DNA from: Datisca glomerata
Lineage: Eukaryota > Streptophyta > Magnoliopsida > Cucurbitales > Datiscaceae
Direction of reading: 5' to 3'
DNA length: 64,000 bases
NCBI GenBank assembly: GCA_003255025.1
Contig: QANY01008225.1
Coordinates: 496,001 to 560,000, forward strand
Below, piece by piece: positions 23,761 to 34,999 of the stretch; position 1 is the first letter of the stretch; every line of letters starts with the position of its first letter. A program made the translations under genes and the position numbers. A model generated the notes under the pieces. That model did not search any database. It saw only the letters and a list, made by a program, of their open reading frames with translations, and was not told the origin of the DNA.

Positions 23761-24500
23761 ATGAGGAATGTGAAGAAGCTCTCAATAAGATAAAGGGATA
23801 TTTGATAACTCCACCATTGTTGTCAAACTAAAACCAGGGGAACCCTTGTACTTATATGTAGTCGTGTCACAAACAGCCGTTAGTGTCGATCTTATCAGAG
23901 AAGAGGAAAGAAAGTAAAAGCCGGTGTACTTCGTCAGTAAAAGCTTGGTGGTAGCCTAAACCCGTTACAAGAGAATGGAAAATTTGATTTTGGCCATTGT
24001 GGTAGTCGCGAGTAAGTTGAGGGCAATTGATTCAAGCCCATATGAAATCCATTATGAGCCAAGGACATCAATTAAAGGGGCAAGTCCTGGCTGACTTCAT
24101 AGCAGACTTTACTGTCGATGGCGGAGAAGAAACTAAAAATGGATACAAACAGTTGAAAATGGGACATGGGAACTAAACGTTGACGAAGACTTCAATAACA
24201 AGGGAGTTGGAGCGGGGTTGGTACTAAGGACCCCGCTTGGCAAAGCACTGGAGCACTTCATTTTGTTTGAATTCAACGCCTCAAATAACGAAGTCGAATA
24301 TGAAACTTTGATAGTAGGAATCTATTTATTGCGGAATCGGAGGTAATTGAAGTAAAAATATTATGTGATTCAATGCTAGCTGTGAAACAGGTCACATGAA
24401 AGTTCACAGTAAACGATGAAAGGATGATCAATTATTTACAACGAATAAAAGAATTACGAGATCCACCAGGTCCCAAGAGTAGAAAACGGGAACCCAGATG
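23761..24500 (+). pseudogene. Tat-2 RNase H and second plant-type RNase H (broken)
   Basis: The first RNase H is visible as YFVSKSLVVA, TRYKRMENLILAIVV over several frames; the linker GQVLADFIADFTVDGGEE follows at about 24082. The second RNase H shows GTWELNVDEDFNNKGVGAGL, LEHFILFEFNASNNEVEYE and ILCDSMLAVKQ, with D, E and D positions recognisable. Stops and shifts are frequent. The presence of both domains assigns the element to Tat. Confidence 0.8.
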
Positions 24501-24759
24501 CATTGGCTAATCTAGGAACTTAACTATAACTCTTACGAAAGCAGAATGTGCCGGTTGAATTCCTTAAAAAACCAAGTATCACAGCGAAAGAGGTGGCAGA
24601 AGTAGAAATTAAAGAAGAGTCTAGCTGGCAAGATGATGCAATCCCTACCTGAACGAAGGAATCTTGCCACATGGCAAACTTTGCACAAAGAAAGTCCAGT
24701 AGCAAAATGTCAGTTACTGCATGATTAATGGTTCATTAGACAAACGATCTTTTTTAGAG

Positions 24760-25810
24760 CAGTATCTAAAATGCCTAAGGGAAAAGGAAGCCCAATACGT
24801 GTTGGCAGAAGTTCATGAAGGAGTGTGCATGAACTATACCGGGGGCAGATCTTTGGCCCATAAGGTACTAAATGAATGAAATTAGTGTCCAAAAATGCAT
24901 CAAGATGTCAAACAATATACAAGGAAATGTGACAAGTGTAACGATTTACGCCCATGGTAAAATCGTCCCTGGGAGAACTCAACATTGTGGCAAGTCCTTG
25001 GCCATTCATGTAGTGGCTCTAGACATCGTTGGACCACTCCCCATGACACCCACTTAAAAACATTTCCTACTAGTTGCCACAGACTACTTCACCAAATGGA
25101 TCGAAGCAAATGCCTTTGCTAGGATTCCTGAGGAAGAATTAAGAGGATTCATGTGGAAAAAACATAGTATGCATGTACGGAATTTCTCGAGTCTTAGTTT
25201 CCGACAGCTGACTTCAGTTCACTAGTAGAATAGTGTTGGCCTTTTGTGTAGACCTAAAAATTACCAAACGGTTCTCTACATCCTATTATCTACAAGGAAA
25301 CGGGCAAGACGAGAGGTCAAACTGAGTTATACTTGATAAGATGAAGAAGCGTCTAGAATCGGCAAAAGAAAAATGGGTTGAAGAATTGCCAGCAATATTG
25401 TGGGCATACAGGACAACTCTCAGAGAGGCAACGGGCGAGACACCATTCGCTCTAGCCTACGGAATGGAAGCAGTGATACTTGTAGAAACAAGGAATGGGA
25501 ATCCCACTCTAAGGTCAGAACTGACTAAGTATCAAAATGAAGAACTCATAAAAGAAAACCTCAACTTATTAGAAGAAAGGAGAGAGGCAGCACTCGTGTA
25601 AATGGAAAATTACAATCAGAAAAGAAAAGTCTACTTTCCGAGAAGAATTAGAAAATGGGAATTTCAGAAGTGAGATCTAAATCTGAAAAAGATATTTCAA
25701 ATGGAAGGGAAATTGAGTCCATCCTGGAAAGGGTCATACATTTTCAATGAGATAGTTGGCAATGGATACTATCATCTCACAACTGAAGAATGAACAGAAT
25801 TGACGAAGTC
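24760..25810 (+). pseudogene. Tat-2 integrase (broken)
   Basis: The zinc-binding head reads QYLKCLREKEAQYVLAEVHE and GVCMNYTGGRSLAHKVL; the core begins near 25010 with LDIVGPLPMTPT and continues with the FTKWIEA region. The C-terminal part has an open frame 25341-25601 with KRLESAKEKWVEELPAILWA, YRTT and GETPFALAYGMEAVI. The far end shows SWKGSYIFNEIVGNGYYHL. Stops and shifts break the catalytic core. Confidence 0.82.
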
Positions 25811-25959
25811 GTGGAAGCCAATTATCTTAAGAAATATTTTGTTTAACTTATTAAATGTTGTTTCAATGAATAATTGTTCTCGTAGTTTTTTTCCCTCAAG
25901 GGTTTTCCATGTAAAAACTTGTGTAAACTCTATCCCTTATCTCTTAAAATAAAATTTGA

Positions 25960-26400
25960 AAGTAAAAAGGTCGGCGGCCTAGAAGCCTAAGCTCTTAAGA
26001 GCGGAAAAAACCTTCTCTCTAAAATGTGAAAAATAAAAAATGTCGGCGGCCTAGAAGCCTAATCCCTTGAGAGCGAGAAAAATATTTTCTATAAAATATG
26101 GAAAATAAAAAAGGTCGGCGGCCTAGAAGCCTAAGCCCTTGAAAGCGAAAAAAAATCCTAACTCAAAAATGTTGAAAAATGAGTATGAGAAAACAACCAC
26201 GACCCAAAAGCCTAAGTCTTCGAGAATGGGAAATACTCTCTCTCTAAAATGTGAAATCTAAAGGTCAATGGTTTAAATGTCTAAAGCCTTGAGAGTGGAG
26301 AGAGAGCCTTTTCTCTAAAAAGAAAGAATAAGAAAGGTCGCTGGCCTAGAAGCCAAAGCCTTTGGGAGCGGGAAAAACTCTCTTTCTAAAATGTAGACAA
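25960..26400 (+). repeat. 72-76-bp tandem repeat, six copies, in the Tat-2 3' untranslated region
   Basis: Units starting GGTCGGCGGCCTAGAAGCCT lie at 25969, 26041, 26113, about 26194, about 26265 and 26336. Each continues with AAGCC, CTTGAGAGCG and TCTCTAAAATGTGAAAA-like words. The first three copies are very alike and the fourth and fifth are degenerate. It is unrelated in sequence to the 59-bp array at the same place in Tat-1. Confidence 0.9.
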
Positions 26401-26887
26401 TAAATAATGGAAGCAAATGAGAAAAAGGCAAACAATGATTCAAAGTGCAAGGAAAGAAAGAAAGGAAAATGAAAATGTGGGAAGTCCAAAAGAAGCGGAA
26501 GCGGGACAAGAAGTTATATCCGTCCTAAAAAGGAAACCCAAAAGTCAACGACTCTGGAAGTGGATAAAGAGAAAATTTGGTAAACAAAAGCACTGTAAGC
26601 GAAAATCTTCTAAGAGTTGTTGAGTTTTTACTAAATTATTGCTTAAGTATTTAAAGGAGGAAAGCCTTAAGTCCTAAATTTCTTATTAAGGAAAAGAACT
26701 AAAGTATTAAACTACTTGTCGATTTTCTTTGCCAAGTGTAAGAGAAGTTAACAAAGGAAACAACAAAGGATGTTAGGGGAAAGAAATCATTTCATTGAAG
26801 ATCTGGGAAAAATACGAAATGGTTCAAAGTACAAGGAAAAAAAAATGCAAGTACATAAAATGAAAATTACAGGGAAAGTTCAAAAGA

Positions 26888-27102
26888 TTAGACTTCATCG
26901 ACAGGGATGACTTCAGCGGCGGGCACAGAGGAGTCAACAGTGGCATCCTCAACAAAAGGAACACCCTCAGGAGAAGTTTCCATTTCGGCATCCGTAGCAT
27001 CCTCGATAGAGACCTGGGGAAGGTTGTTCTCATTCTCATCCTTATATCCAGCAAGATAAACTTTCTTCTCAGTCTTGTCAAATAAGGCTGTGAAGGCGTC
27101 TT

Positions 27103-27137
<35 letters not shown>

Positions 27138-28990
27138 CAACTTCATCCTGAGCTAGCTCTGCGGAGCCAACTTCTCCTCAACAATCTTCAAGTTTTCGTA
27201 GGAAAAAGTCTGGCACCTCTTGAATTCCTCAAGAGCTTCCTTTGCGACCTTCAGAGAATCCTCCAACTTGGCAACTTTTACCGCAGCTGCCACTGCTCCC
27301 TGGGAAAACTCCTCCATTGTTCCCTGAAGTTCAGCCTCCCTCTTCGTCAGTAGCTCAATCCCTACCTGGTGACGCTCGAGATCGAAATGGACGGCTTAAA
27401 CTTCATTTTACCACTGAGCCATACTCTGATCATTGGCAAGGAAGCATTCTTGAATGCTGTTGTGGAAAATGATGGCCTGCAAAACACACAAAAAGGAAAG
27501 ATAAGATGTTGATAAAGACAAATAAAGTAAAAGAAATAAAAGAAAATAGTTGAATAAAATATCTTCATTAAACCGTGGCTGAGAGAGCAGAGCTGGTTCC
27601 CAACCGTCATGTTGCGGGCAGTGGTCATGTCCGCATCAGATTGGACCCCATAAAGCATAATGTGTGCTGAACGGGGATCATTCAGGAAGCTGACAGAAGA
27701 ATGAATGGAGGGGACTTCGTGGAAAAGTCTCCACCTCCACACTAAAGGGTCTTCACCCCTTCTTTGAGAGCCGGAAGAGTGAGTTGGCTGTAGGTGAGGG
27801 GGAGGAAAGGTTGAACGCTGCTGAGAACCTTTCTCAGGGGCCATAAGAGTAGGAGAACGATCGAAGATGGATCTGTCAGGGTAGCAGGAACATTAGTAGG
27901 AGCGGGAGGAGGACTTGAAGTTTCTCAAGAGGAGTTCGGGGATTCAGGCCTTGGACGGATATTTCTTTCTTTCGTGCTCCGTAAATGCCTTGACATAACT
28001 ACACTTATAGCAAAATTTTAAAGCAAACGTTCACATTCTGTGTCCTCCCGTTTAGACCCAGATGAGTTAGAAGTACTTGAAATGGAAACGACAAAAACAA
28101 AATGAAAGTAGGAAACGACAATATCTCTCAGGCGCTCAGGAGAAGACGGTTGAGCTGATAAAGATGGTTGAGCAGAAAAAAATTGTTGAGTAGAAACAGA
28201 AGTGGCATGAGTCGTATCAGGAACAAAAGCAACATTGATTTCCCGTCGCGGATCAAGAAAGTCATCTCGGTCCCGTCCGTGAATATTGAGAGCAATGATA
28301 ATATTCTCCTTGAATTCCCTGGAAAGGAACGACGGCCTACTCCTTTTGTTTTCTACAAAGGAGAAAAAGTCAAGATCAACTTCTAAAATAAAAAAAAAAT
28401 ATAAATAGCAGAAAGCGGGAAAGGAATTAAAAATGGGAATCGGAGCTCCGGTGACTTACCGAAGACTCCCCATCTATAGGGATTGTCCAGCGGCCATCAC
28501 CGCCTCAGTTCCCTCTGATTTGAATGACGTCTTGTTCCCATCCTTTATCCCATTTTAGAATTCTGGTTATCATTTTTCTCTTTTCCGAACCGGGATGGGG
28601 GCAAGGTAATAGATCTCATTACGATACTCAGTGATATAGCAAGCATGAAGCTAGTCAACACCTAAATTTAAGCTATATCTTATATTTAGGGCCTCGAACT
28701 GTAATAGAATCATATAAGAACTAGGAGTAAATTAAGACAGAGCCAGCCCAACGGTGTGGAAAACCTCTTGCAAAAAGGAGAAAATAAATCTTAAGTCCTA
28801 AAGCTATGTACATCGGACTAAGGATAATTTGGAATGGGGGTCTACATTCTAGGCCAGGATGACCACTCTCTCTAAACCACAAATGACATCGGGAGGAAAT
28901 GCATCTATGTGGGAAGCGACGAAATGGTAAAGTTCAGCTTGGACCTAACTAAGGGAACGAGAGGTTTGAACCTATTACTGCCTGCCATGC
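26888..28990 (-). pseudogene. Tat-2 antisense ORF with coiled coil and intron-like joints
   Basis: Minus-strand gene-like region between pol and the 3' LTR. Its end (27090-26888) reads LFDKTEKKVYLAGYKDENEN and ends in VIPVDEV plus stop. Before it lies a coiled-coil stretch (27180-27420: TKREAELQGTMEEFSQGAVA, EEFKRCQTFSYENLKIVEEK). A TC microsatellite at about 27100-27131 is translated as an Arg-Glu repeat. Near 28680-28760 GLALSQFTPSSYMILL resembles the Transposase_28 family. A donor-like GTAAGTCACC at 28459 and an acceptor-like TTTGCAG near 27480 suggest introns. Frame breaks exist, so it is a relic; such ORFs are known from Tat elements but their role is not. Confidence 0.6.
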
Positions 28991-29562
28991 TTAAATGACT
29001 TAAACAAAAGCATATGCAGAAAAAATTTGCAGAAGAGAAGAAGATGAAGAAGAACTTACAGCAAAATATGAAGGCAGGGAAGCAATGGGCAGAGAAAAGC
29101 CCTTAAATAGACTGTGGATTTGAAAATAAAATGAAACGCACCTTGTAAATTTTGAAAACGTGAATTGAAAGAGACATTTTTATGAAGAGATGTGACTGAC
29201 AAGATATAATTGTTGCCTGCACTAGCGAATGACATGGTAACAGGTGGAAAAAAAATGAAATAAAATGCACGCTACACGGAATAATTGAAAGCGGGAAAAG
29301 CTAAAAAGACAAAAGGAAATGATAAGAAGCCGTTTCCCAGAGGGAATGTCAGTGAAAGCGGGAAACGAAGTATCAACTCAAGTAAGGCACGCGTCTCTCT
29401 CTTCTATTTAAATAATATTATGTATTTCTTATTTCCAAAACTTGTAGGTTCCAGATGGATGACGTAAAAGATGAAGTAATTAATCATGCCCCTCATAAAT
29501 GTAAGCGAAAATTGAAGTTCATCATCACTACACATCAACAAATAAGACTTTATTGAGTGTAA

Positions 29563-29573
29563 TGAGGGAAAAA
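29563..29573 (+). other. Polypurine tract of Tat-2
   Basis: The purine run GAGGGAAAAA directly precedes the 3' LTR start TGAACAGG. It is the expected plus-strand primer site. Confidence 0.75.
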
Positions 29574-30067
29574 TGAACAGGAAAAAACCCACATAAGACA
29601 CATATACAAAAGGATCAACCAAAGGTAGCCGCGTAGACTGTCGATAAGGCAAAATGGAGGAGCAAGCGGGAAAGCTAAACAGGAAGAAGGAAGCCACGAA
29701 GGCCGTCGACGTGGAAGAATAGTAGTGTTAAAAGGAAGGAAAGAAGACCCATTAAGGGTGGTTTAGTCGTTACAACCGAATCCCCCCAAAATCTGGGGGA
29801 ATATTCTAGTAGTTTGTTAATTATGCTTGTAAATCTCACAAATCAAGTTATAATATCTTCATTATGTTTGAATTCTCCTAGAATACAGTGAATATTCCAT
29901 TCTTAGGAGAAGATTCTCATTTTAAGAGATATAGTAAGATCATATGAGTAGCCTATAAATAAACGTTAATTGTAAATTAAAGGCAAGCAATACAATCTAC
30001 GATCAAACCACTCTCTCTCTCTCATTTTAATTTGATTTTTTAATGTGAGGAAAAAAACCATTTACCA
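29574..30067 (+). mobile_element. 3' LTR of Tat-2
   Basis: 494 bp, from TGAACAGG to TTTACCA, followed by the target duplication GTGCT (30068-30072). It lacks the internal duplication of the 5' LTR. CCTATAAATAAACG near 29953 corresponds to the promoter region in the 5' LTR. Confidence 0.93.
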
Positions 30068-30072
30068 GTGCT

Positions 30073-30720
30073 AATGGGAATCCATTAAACCCAAAACCAG
30101 TTGCATCAGGATTTTTCAAACATTTTTTATCGATTCTATTATCATATCATAACATGCTCTACCCTAAGGATACTTTTCAAACATGTTCTCAACTTCTAGG
30201 ATCTTTAAATGTTCTAAAACAATGCATGTTTTCTCCTACCTAGGTATTAGTATATTCTCAAGACAATATAATTTTGCCATCAACACCTTGTCCCTAATGT
30301 TTGCCTCCCTCATCCCCGTAAATTTCATTAGTCAAGTCCTTCCTTGATATAGTCTTAAAGGATAGAAAGTACCTGCCCATAAACTCCCCAACAGGTAGTT
30401 AACCTTTCTCTAAATTAGGGTACGATGAGCGTTCAATCCAGTAATTAGGGCAAACTCTCAAAAAGTAAATGTTGTTATTTTCCCATTAAAGTTGAAGTAC
30501 AATTCACCTGCATTGTTGTGCTTACATTGCCTCCTAATAAGGTGTAGAAGTAATTGATGTGGAATTATTTTGAATTTCAAGTCTTGAAGATGACCTAGAT
30601 AACTTGCTCTAAACGTCTTTATTTGAGGTGAACTTAAACTACTATTCAATGTGGTAACATAATCATATTTTGAATGAACCATGATTTTTTTTTTTTGCAA
30701 GCATCTAGAATTGTCTAGGG
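30073..30720 (-). pseudogene. DUF1985-type transposon gene, 5' part (unit 1)
   Basis: Minus-strand frame 30458-30700 encodes SKYDYVTTLNSSL, FRASYLGHLQDLKF, LLLHLIRRQCKHNNAGELYF and FNGKITTFTF. The family sequence then continues in another frame (LREF...LITGLN). This is the pattern of DUF1985 proteins, usually joined to a Ulp1-type cysteine protease in plant Mutator-like elements. The reading continues toward 30073 and, beyond Tat-2, below 19869. No protease domain could be recognised. Confidence 0.65.
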
Positions 30721-32640
30721 AGTAGCAATCAAAGTCCTATAAATATTTACACTAATTAAAAAACTTAGTGTCAATCATTTATATAAATAGGATCTAAAAT
30801 TTAAACGATTATAAATAAAAATATCATGCAACATGTAGGAATGTATGTAAATTATTTTATCAACCACTTGACAAACCGAGTTTCGATCATGATTTTCGAA
30901 TACCCATGTAAATAAAGATTAATAATTATTGGTAAAAGGGAAAACATACTTATATACTAAAAAACTGTATTGAAAAATCATGTCATTAATTCATTAACTC
31001 CCATTATAACTATAAATTTACAGTTATTGGTAAACGGGAAAAAATATACTTATATGCATAACAAATATCAGAATACATGATTTACTATTCTTTTATTGCC
31101 ACTACAGCTCTGTCATTTCTACAAGTTTTCTCATAAAACTTTTTCCTTCACATTAATGGTACAAAAAGAGTTAACTTTTACATTAGTTAATTAAGATGTG
31201 GTGTGATTTTAATACGTACTAAAGTACTTACATCTAAGAAAAATTAAAATACTATAAATTAATAAATGTACTGTTAAATTTAAACATGCTATCTAAACTT
31301 TAACTAATAACTAAAATGATGCCTTCTTAACTTTGAGAAATAGTCCATACTTCATTGATAAATAATAACAACATTCATGATTGTTTCATATAACACATTT
31401 TCTAGATTATCAATGATAATTATATTTAATCAATATTTACCTCGTGCGATTCCTTAGTCCTCTTTGATGATTTTCTTATCAGCTAGGTTTTCCTTTCTGG
31501 CTCTTTGATGAAATTATTTTCTTCTTCATCAGTTTCGCTATCGGAAACTATCATCGCGCTATTGCCTATTCCTTGATTTTGATTCCATCAGTTGTAACCG
31601 TACGCTAGTTCTTCGTTCACTAGGTTGACAATGACAAAAAAAATAATATAAGTCAAATTGTAATTCACAGTATTCTAAAAGCTTACAACAATTAGAGGAT
31701 ACATGAGTTTGAATATAGAGATAATAATAGCAAAAACTCATGTAACAGCAACAACAATAGCAAAGCAGAAATATAATATGTGCCATGTGTTGAATCAAAT
31801 TTTGGAAGAGACATTATCCTAGAAGTGAATGATAGTAAATGTGTTAACTTATAATGCATATCAGCTTCTTCTTCGATGAATCTGTACTACTCATGTTTTG
31901 GTTCTCATTCCCCACATGATTGTTTTCTGTTTGTGTCCTACAAAAAATTGACAAATTATTTTATATCAATACTATGATAAAATATGTTTCGATTATTTAT
32001 ATTTTCTAGAAAAAATTTAACATTTTTCTAATAGTTTAAAGATTTATACAAAGATTACATTGTGATCTATATTTCTAATTATGATTTTCTTATTTAAAGA
32101 TTCTCTATTTTTTATTTAAGCAAAACTACATTGAAAACAAATGAAAAATCCAAAAATAAAATGTAAATATGAGTGCTATTAAATTAAGTAATATGTAAAT
32201 ATTACACAGATACCATAAAAATGATATTCATACGGATAGAAATTTACACAGATTATTCTGAATTTTGAAAAATGATATATAAATCATTACCACGTATAAA
32301 AAATTAACAAATTTTGGACTATACCTGATTTTTACACAGATTCAAAAATCAATCAATGATATTCACGTAGATAGAATTTTACACAGTTTCAAAAATTTAC
32401 ACAAATTCAAAAATTAACAAAATTTGCGTACCACTATTTCTTGGTAGTTTACGCAGCATCTGGTTTTTTAATGATGATTTGCATATTTTTTCTACTTATA
32501 TCTGTTTTTAGTCAACAATGTTAATAATAAATCTTCCATGTATTAGGGTTTGGGAAAAAAACTTTAATGAAAAAAATAAAATGTGAGATATACATGCACG
32601 CTAATGTATAAACGACGAAAAAACATGTTTTTCCGACATT
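30721..32640. other. AT-rich interior of MULE-like unit 1, no gene recognised
   Basis: No clear coding sequence. Words near 32330-32480 (CACTATTTCTTGGTAGTTT, CAGCATCTGGTTTTTTAATG) recur at 35005-35110 in unit 2, so this stretch belongs to the repeated unit; most of it is missing from unit 2. Confidence 0.55.
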
Positions 32641-33870
32641 ACCTCTTCAGTTGTTTTAAAACTTCAGATTGTTGTGGAAGAAGGACTCCGGATAAAAAAT
32701 TACCCCCGTTTGGCAACTAGCAACGTCCTTTAAAATCTTGATTGACAATAGAACTCGTCGGCAATTGTTTATATTCTCCGACGATTTTAGGGTTGAAAGA
32801 AGGAGGGAATGACTCATTAATTGGAGAGGAGAGAGAGACAACTTCTCATTTGAGGCGGGAGAGGGAGGGAGAGAGAGGAGAGGAGAGAGTGAAATTTGTA
32901 AATATCTATTATTTTATGATGAGAGTGAGTGTGATTGATAAGATAAGTAATGATTTATGATGAGATAGTGTGTGATTGATAAACTAAGTAATATTTATTT
33001 GATTAAAATATTAAAATTTAAATTTTATGGTAAAAGAGATATTTTGATTTAATTTGAGAGAAAGATTTTATGGAGAAGAACACAGATTGCAGAGAGATGA
33101 GAGGGGGGAAGTTGTAAATATCAATTTATTTTATTTTTATTAACATTTACATTAATTTTCAAGTAAATATTGTGAAGGGCATTTAGTGTATTTACATTAC
33201 AAAAATTAGAGATTTAAATACAGATTTGAAAGAATATAATGTTTTTAAAAATCGATAAAAATCTAAGCAAACACTATAATATTGTTATTTGTCTAAAAAC
33301 CACTTATTAGTATTCACACCTTATAATTGAGGGATTTATTATGCATTTACCGCGTCTTGTTTAGCATTGTACTTCCATTTTTTCTGGGTCAATTGTCAAA
33401 TGGAGAATGAACAAAAAATTTAGTAAGAACTATAAAAATTATCAACTTTCTAACTCAAACTGTAAAAATGACGGGAATTTTTTTTTTGTAAAAATTGCTA
33501 GAATAATGTAAATAATTATTTACTTTTTTATAACTTTTATAAATAAATTATTTACTTTGATCAATTTTACAGTTTGAACTAAAAAGTTAACTTTTCTTGT
33601 ATGTTTCTGAAAAATTTAATTACAAACGATAATATGGGTCATGTCCGCTATATAACGTTGTCAATGAAAGAGAGCAAGCCTCAATGCCTAACAGAACCCC
33701 CGAATTCATTACCATGAATTCCAATTCCTAGGAAGATGATCCTGACAAATTAGTAATTTCTTTAGCATATTAAAATAAAGCCAGGCATAACTGGGACACT
33801 TCATTTTCAGCCTTCTTTAATGAAAATCTATAAACAATATATTAATACGTTATTTTGTATATCTATTTAT
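32641..33870. repeat. Right end of MULE-like unit 1 plus flank, repeated at 35230-36080
   Basis: CAACTAGCAACGTCCTTTAA, GAACTCGTCGGCAA, TATATTCTCCGACGATTTTA and AGGGTTGAAAG recur in the same order near 35300. After the GAGAGA-rich part, a flank containing CATAACTGGGACACTTCATT and CAATATATTAATACGTTATT also recurs near 35990. The repeat thus includes more than the transposon end, which points to a segmental tandem duplication. Confidence 0.8.
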
Positions 33871-34075
33871 ATTCTAAGTATGTTAAAATGCAAAGTACAA
33901 CCCTATATTTTACATCCTTGTTATCAATTTTTGTATCGATTGTCAATACAAAAACTCAGAATAATAGGTATTAATTACATATTATCAATAAAAATTACTG
34001 GAAAAAAATATACTTATGATAAATTCAGAATAATAGGTATTAATTACATATTATCAATACCTATTGATAATATGT

Positions 34076-34560
34076 AATGGCATTAGCACCTTGTCCCTAT
34101 CGTTTTCCTCCCTCATCCCCGTGAATACCATCGTCAAGTCCTTCCTTGATATAGTCTTAGAGGCTGAAAAATAACTACCCATCAACTCCCCCACGGGTAG
34201 TGAAAGTATCTCTAAATTAGGATACAGTGAGCAATTCAATCCAGTAATTAGGGTAAATTCTCTTAAAGTAAATGTTGCTATTTTTCCATTAAAGTCGAAG
34301 CACAATTCACCTGCATTGTTGTGCTTACATTGCCTCCTAACAAGGTATAGAAGTAATTGATTTGGAATTTTTTTGAATTCCAAGTCTTGAAGATGACCTA
34401 GACAACTTGCTTTAAACGTCTATATTTGAGGCGGACTTAAACTATTATTCAACGTGGCAACATAATAGGCGGACTTAAACTATTGTTCAACGTGACAACA
34501 TAATCATATTTTGAATGAACCATGTTTCTTTTTGCAGACATCCAAAATTATCTAGGGAGT
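34076..34560 (-). pseudogene. DUF1985-type transposon gene fragment (unit 2)
   Basis: Minus-strand frame 34054-34383 encodes IPNQLLLYLVRRQCKHNNAG, ELCFDFNGKIATFTLREFTL and ITGLNCSLYPNLEILSLPVG, followed by SKTISRKDLTMVF. The run FTLREFTLITGLNC is the most diagnostic DUF1985 signature in the window. A 38-bp tandem duplication at about 34431-34505 (GCGGACTTAAACTATT twice) and a stop break the 5' part. Confidence 0.7.
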
Positions 34561-34659
34561 AGCAACTCAAAGTCCTATAAATATTTACATTAATTAGAAC
34601 TTAATGTCAATCATTTACATAAATATGATTCAAAATTTAAACAACTATAAATAAAATAT

Positions 34660-34999
34660 GGATTAATTCAAAGACACCCCCTCAACTTTGACCAATTTTT
34701 AATAGACCCCCTCAACTTTAAACTCCTCCAAAATTTCCCTTCAATTTTCATCAACATTCAATCACACCCCTTCTGTCAAATTTTCCATCCTAAACCCATT
34801 AAGTAAGTCACGTGCACATCACGTGATCGACCTTTGGACATTTTTACCCTCCCATGGCAAGACAGAGTTTTGATATTAAAAAAAACATTTTGCAAAGGTA
34901 AAAAATCAAAGGAAGTGCAAAATCGAGAGGAACTGCAGAGCGAAGGAAGTGTAGAGGGTGAAATCGAATGGGGGTGAATCATGAAGAGGGCTTCTTCTT
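34660..34999. mobile_element. Insert in unit 2 resembling one end of a small DNA transposon
   Basis: Absent from unit 1 at the matching place. It starts GGATTAATTCAAAGACACCC and has the repeated word CCCCCTCAACTTT (34678 and 34707), a style often seen at ends of plant Mutator-like and MITE elements. The opposite terminal repeat is not visible, so borders are approximate. Confidence 0.4.

Larger units (their letters stand above)
19870..30067 (+). mobile_element. Complete Ty3/gypsy Tat-lineage retrotransposon (Tat-2), target duplication GTGCT
   Basis: The element is 10,198 bp from TGAATAGG to TTTACCA. Its two LTRs (19870-20509, 29574-30067) share long matching stretches, and GTGCT lies directly outside both ends (19865-19869 and 30068-30072). 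Inside are gag, protease, RT, two RNase H domains and integrase in gypsy order, then a tandem repeat, an antisense ORF and a polypurine tract. All genes carry stops and frameshifts. It has landed in the DUF1985 transposon gene: joining its flanks restores that reading frame. Confidence 0.95.

Noticed and set aside
25960..26400. Regularly spaced repeats that could suggest a CRISPR array
   Set aside because: Units are directly adjacent with no unique spacers, vary in sequence, and lie in a plant retrotransposon 3' region.
33820..34077. Plus-strand 85-codon frame at 33820
   Set aside because: It consists of AT-rich repeated sequence that recurs at 17.9 kb without a conserved frame.
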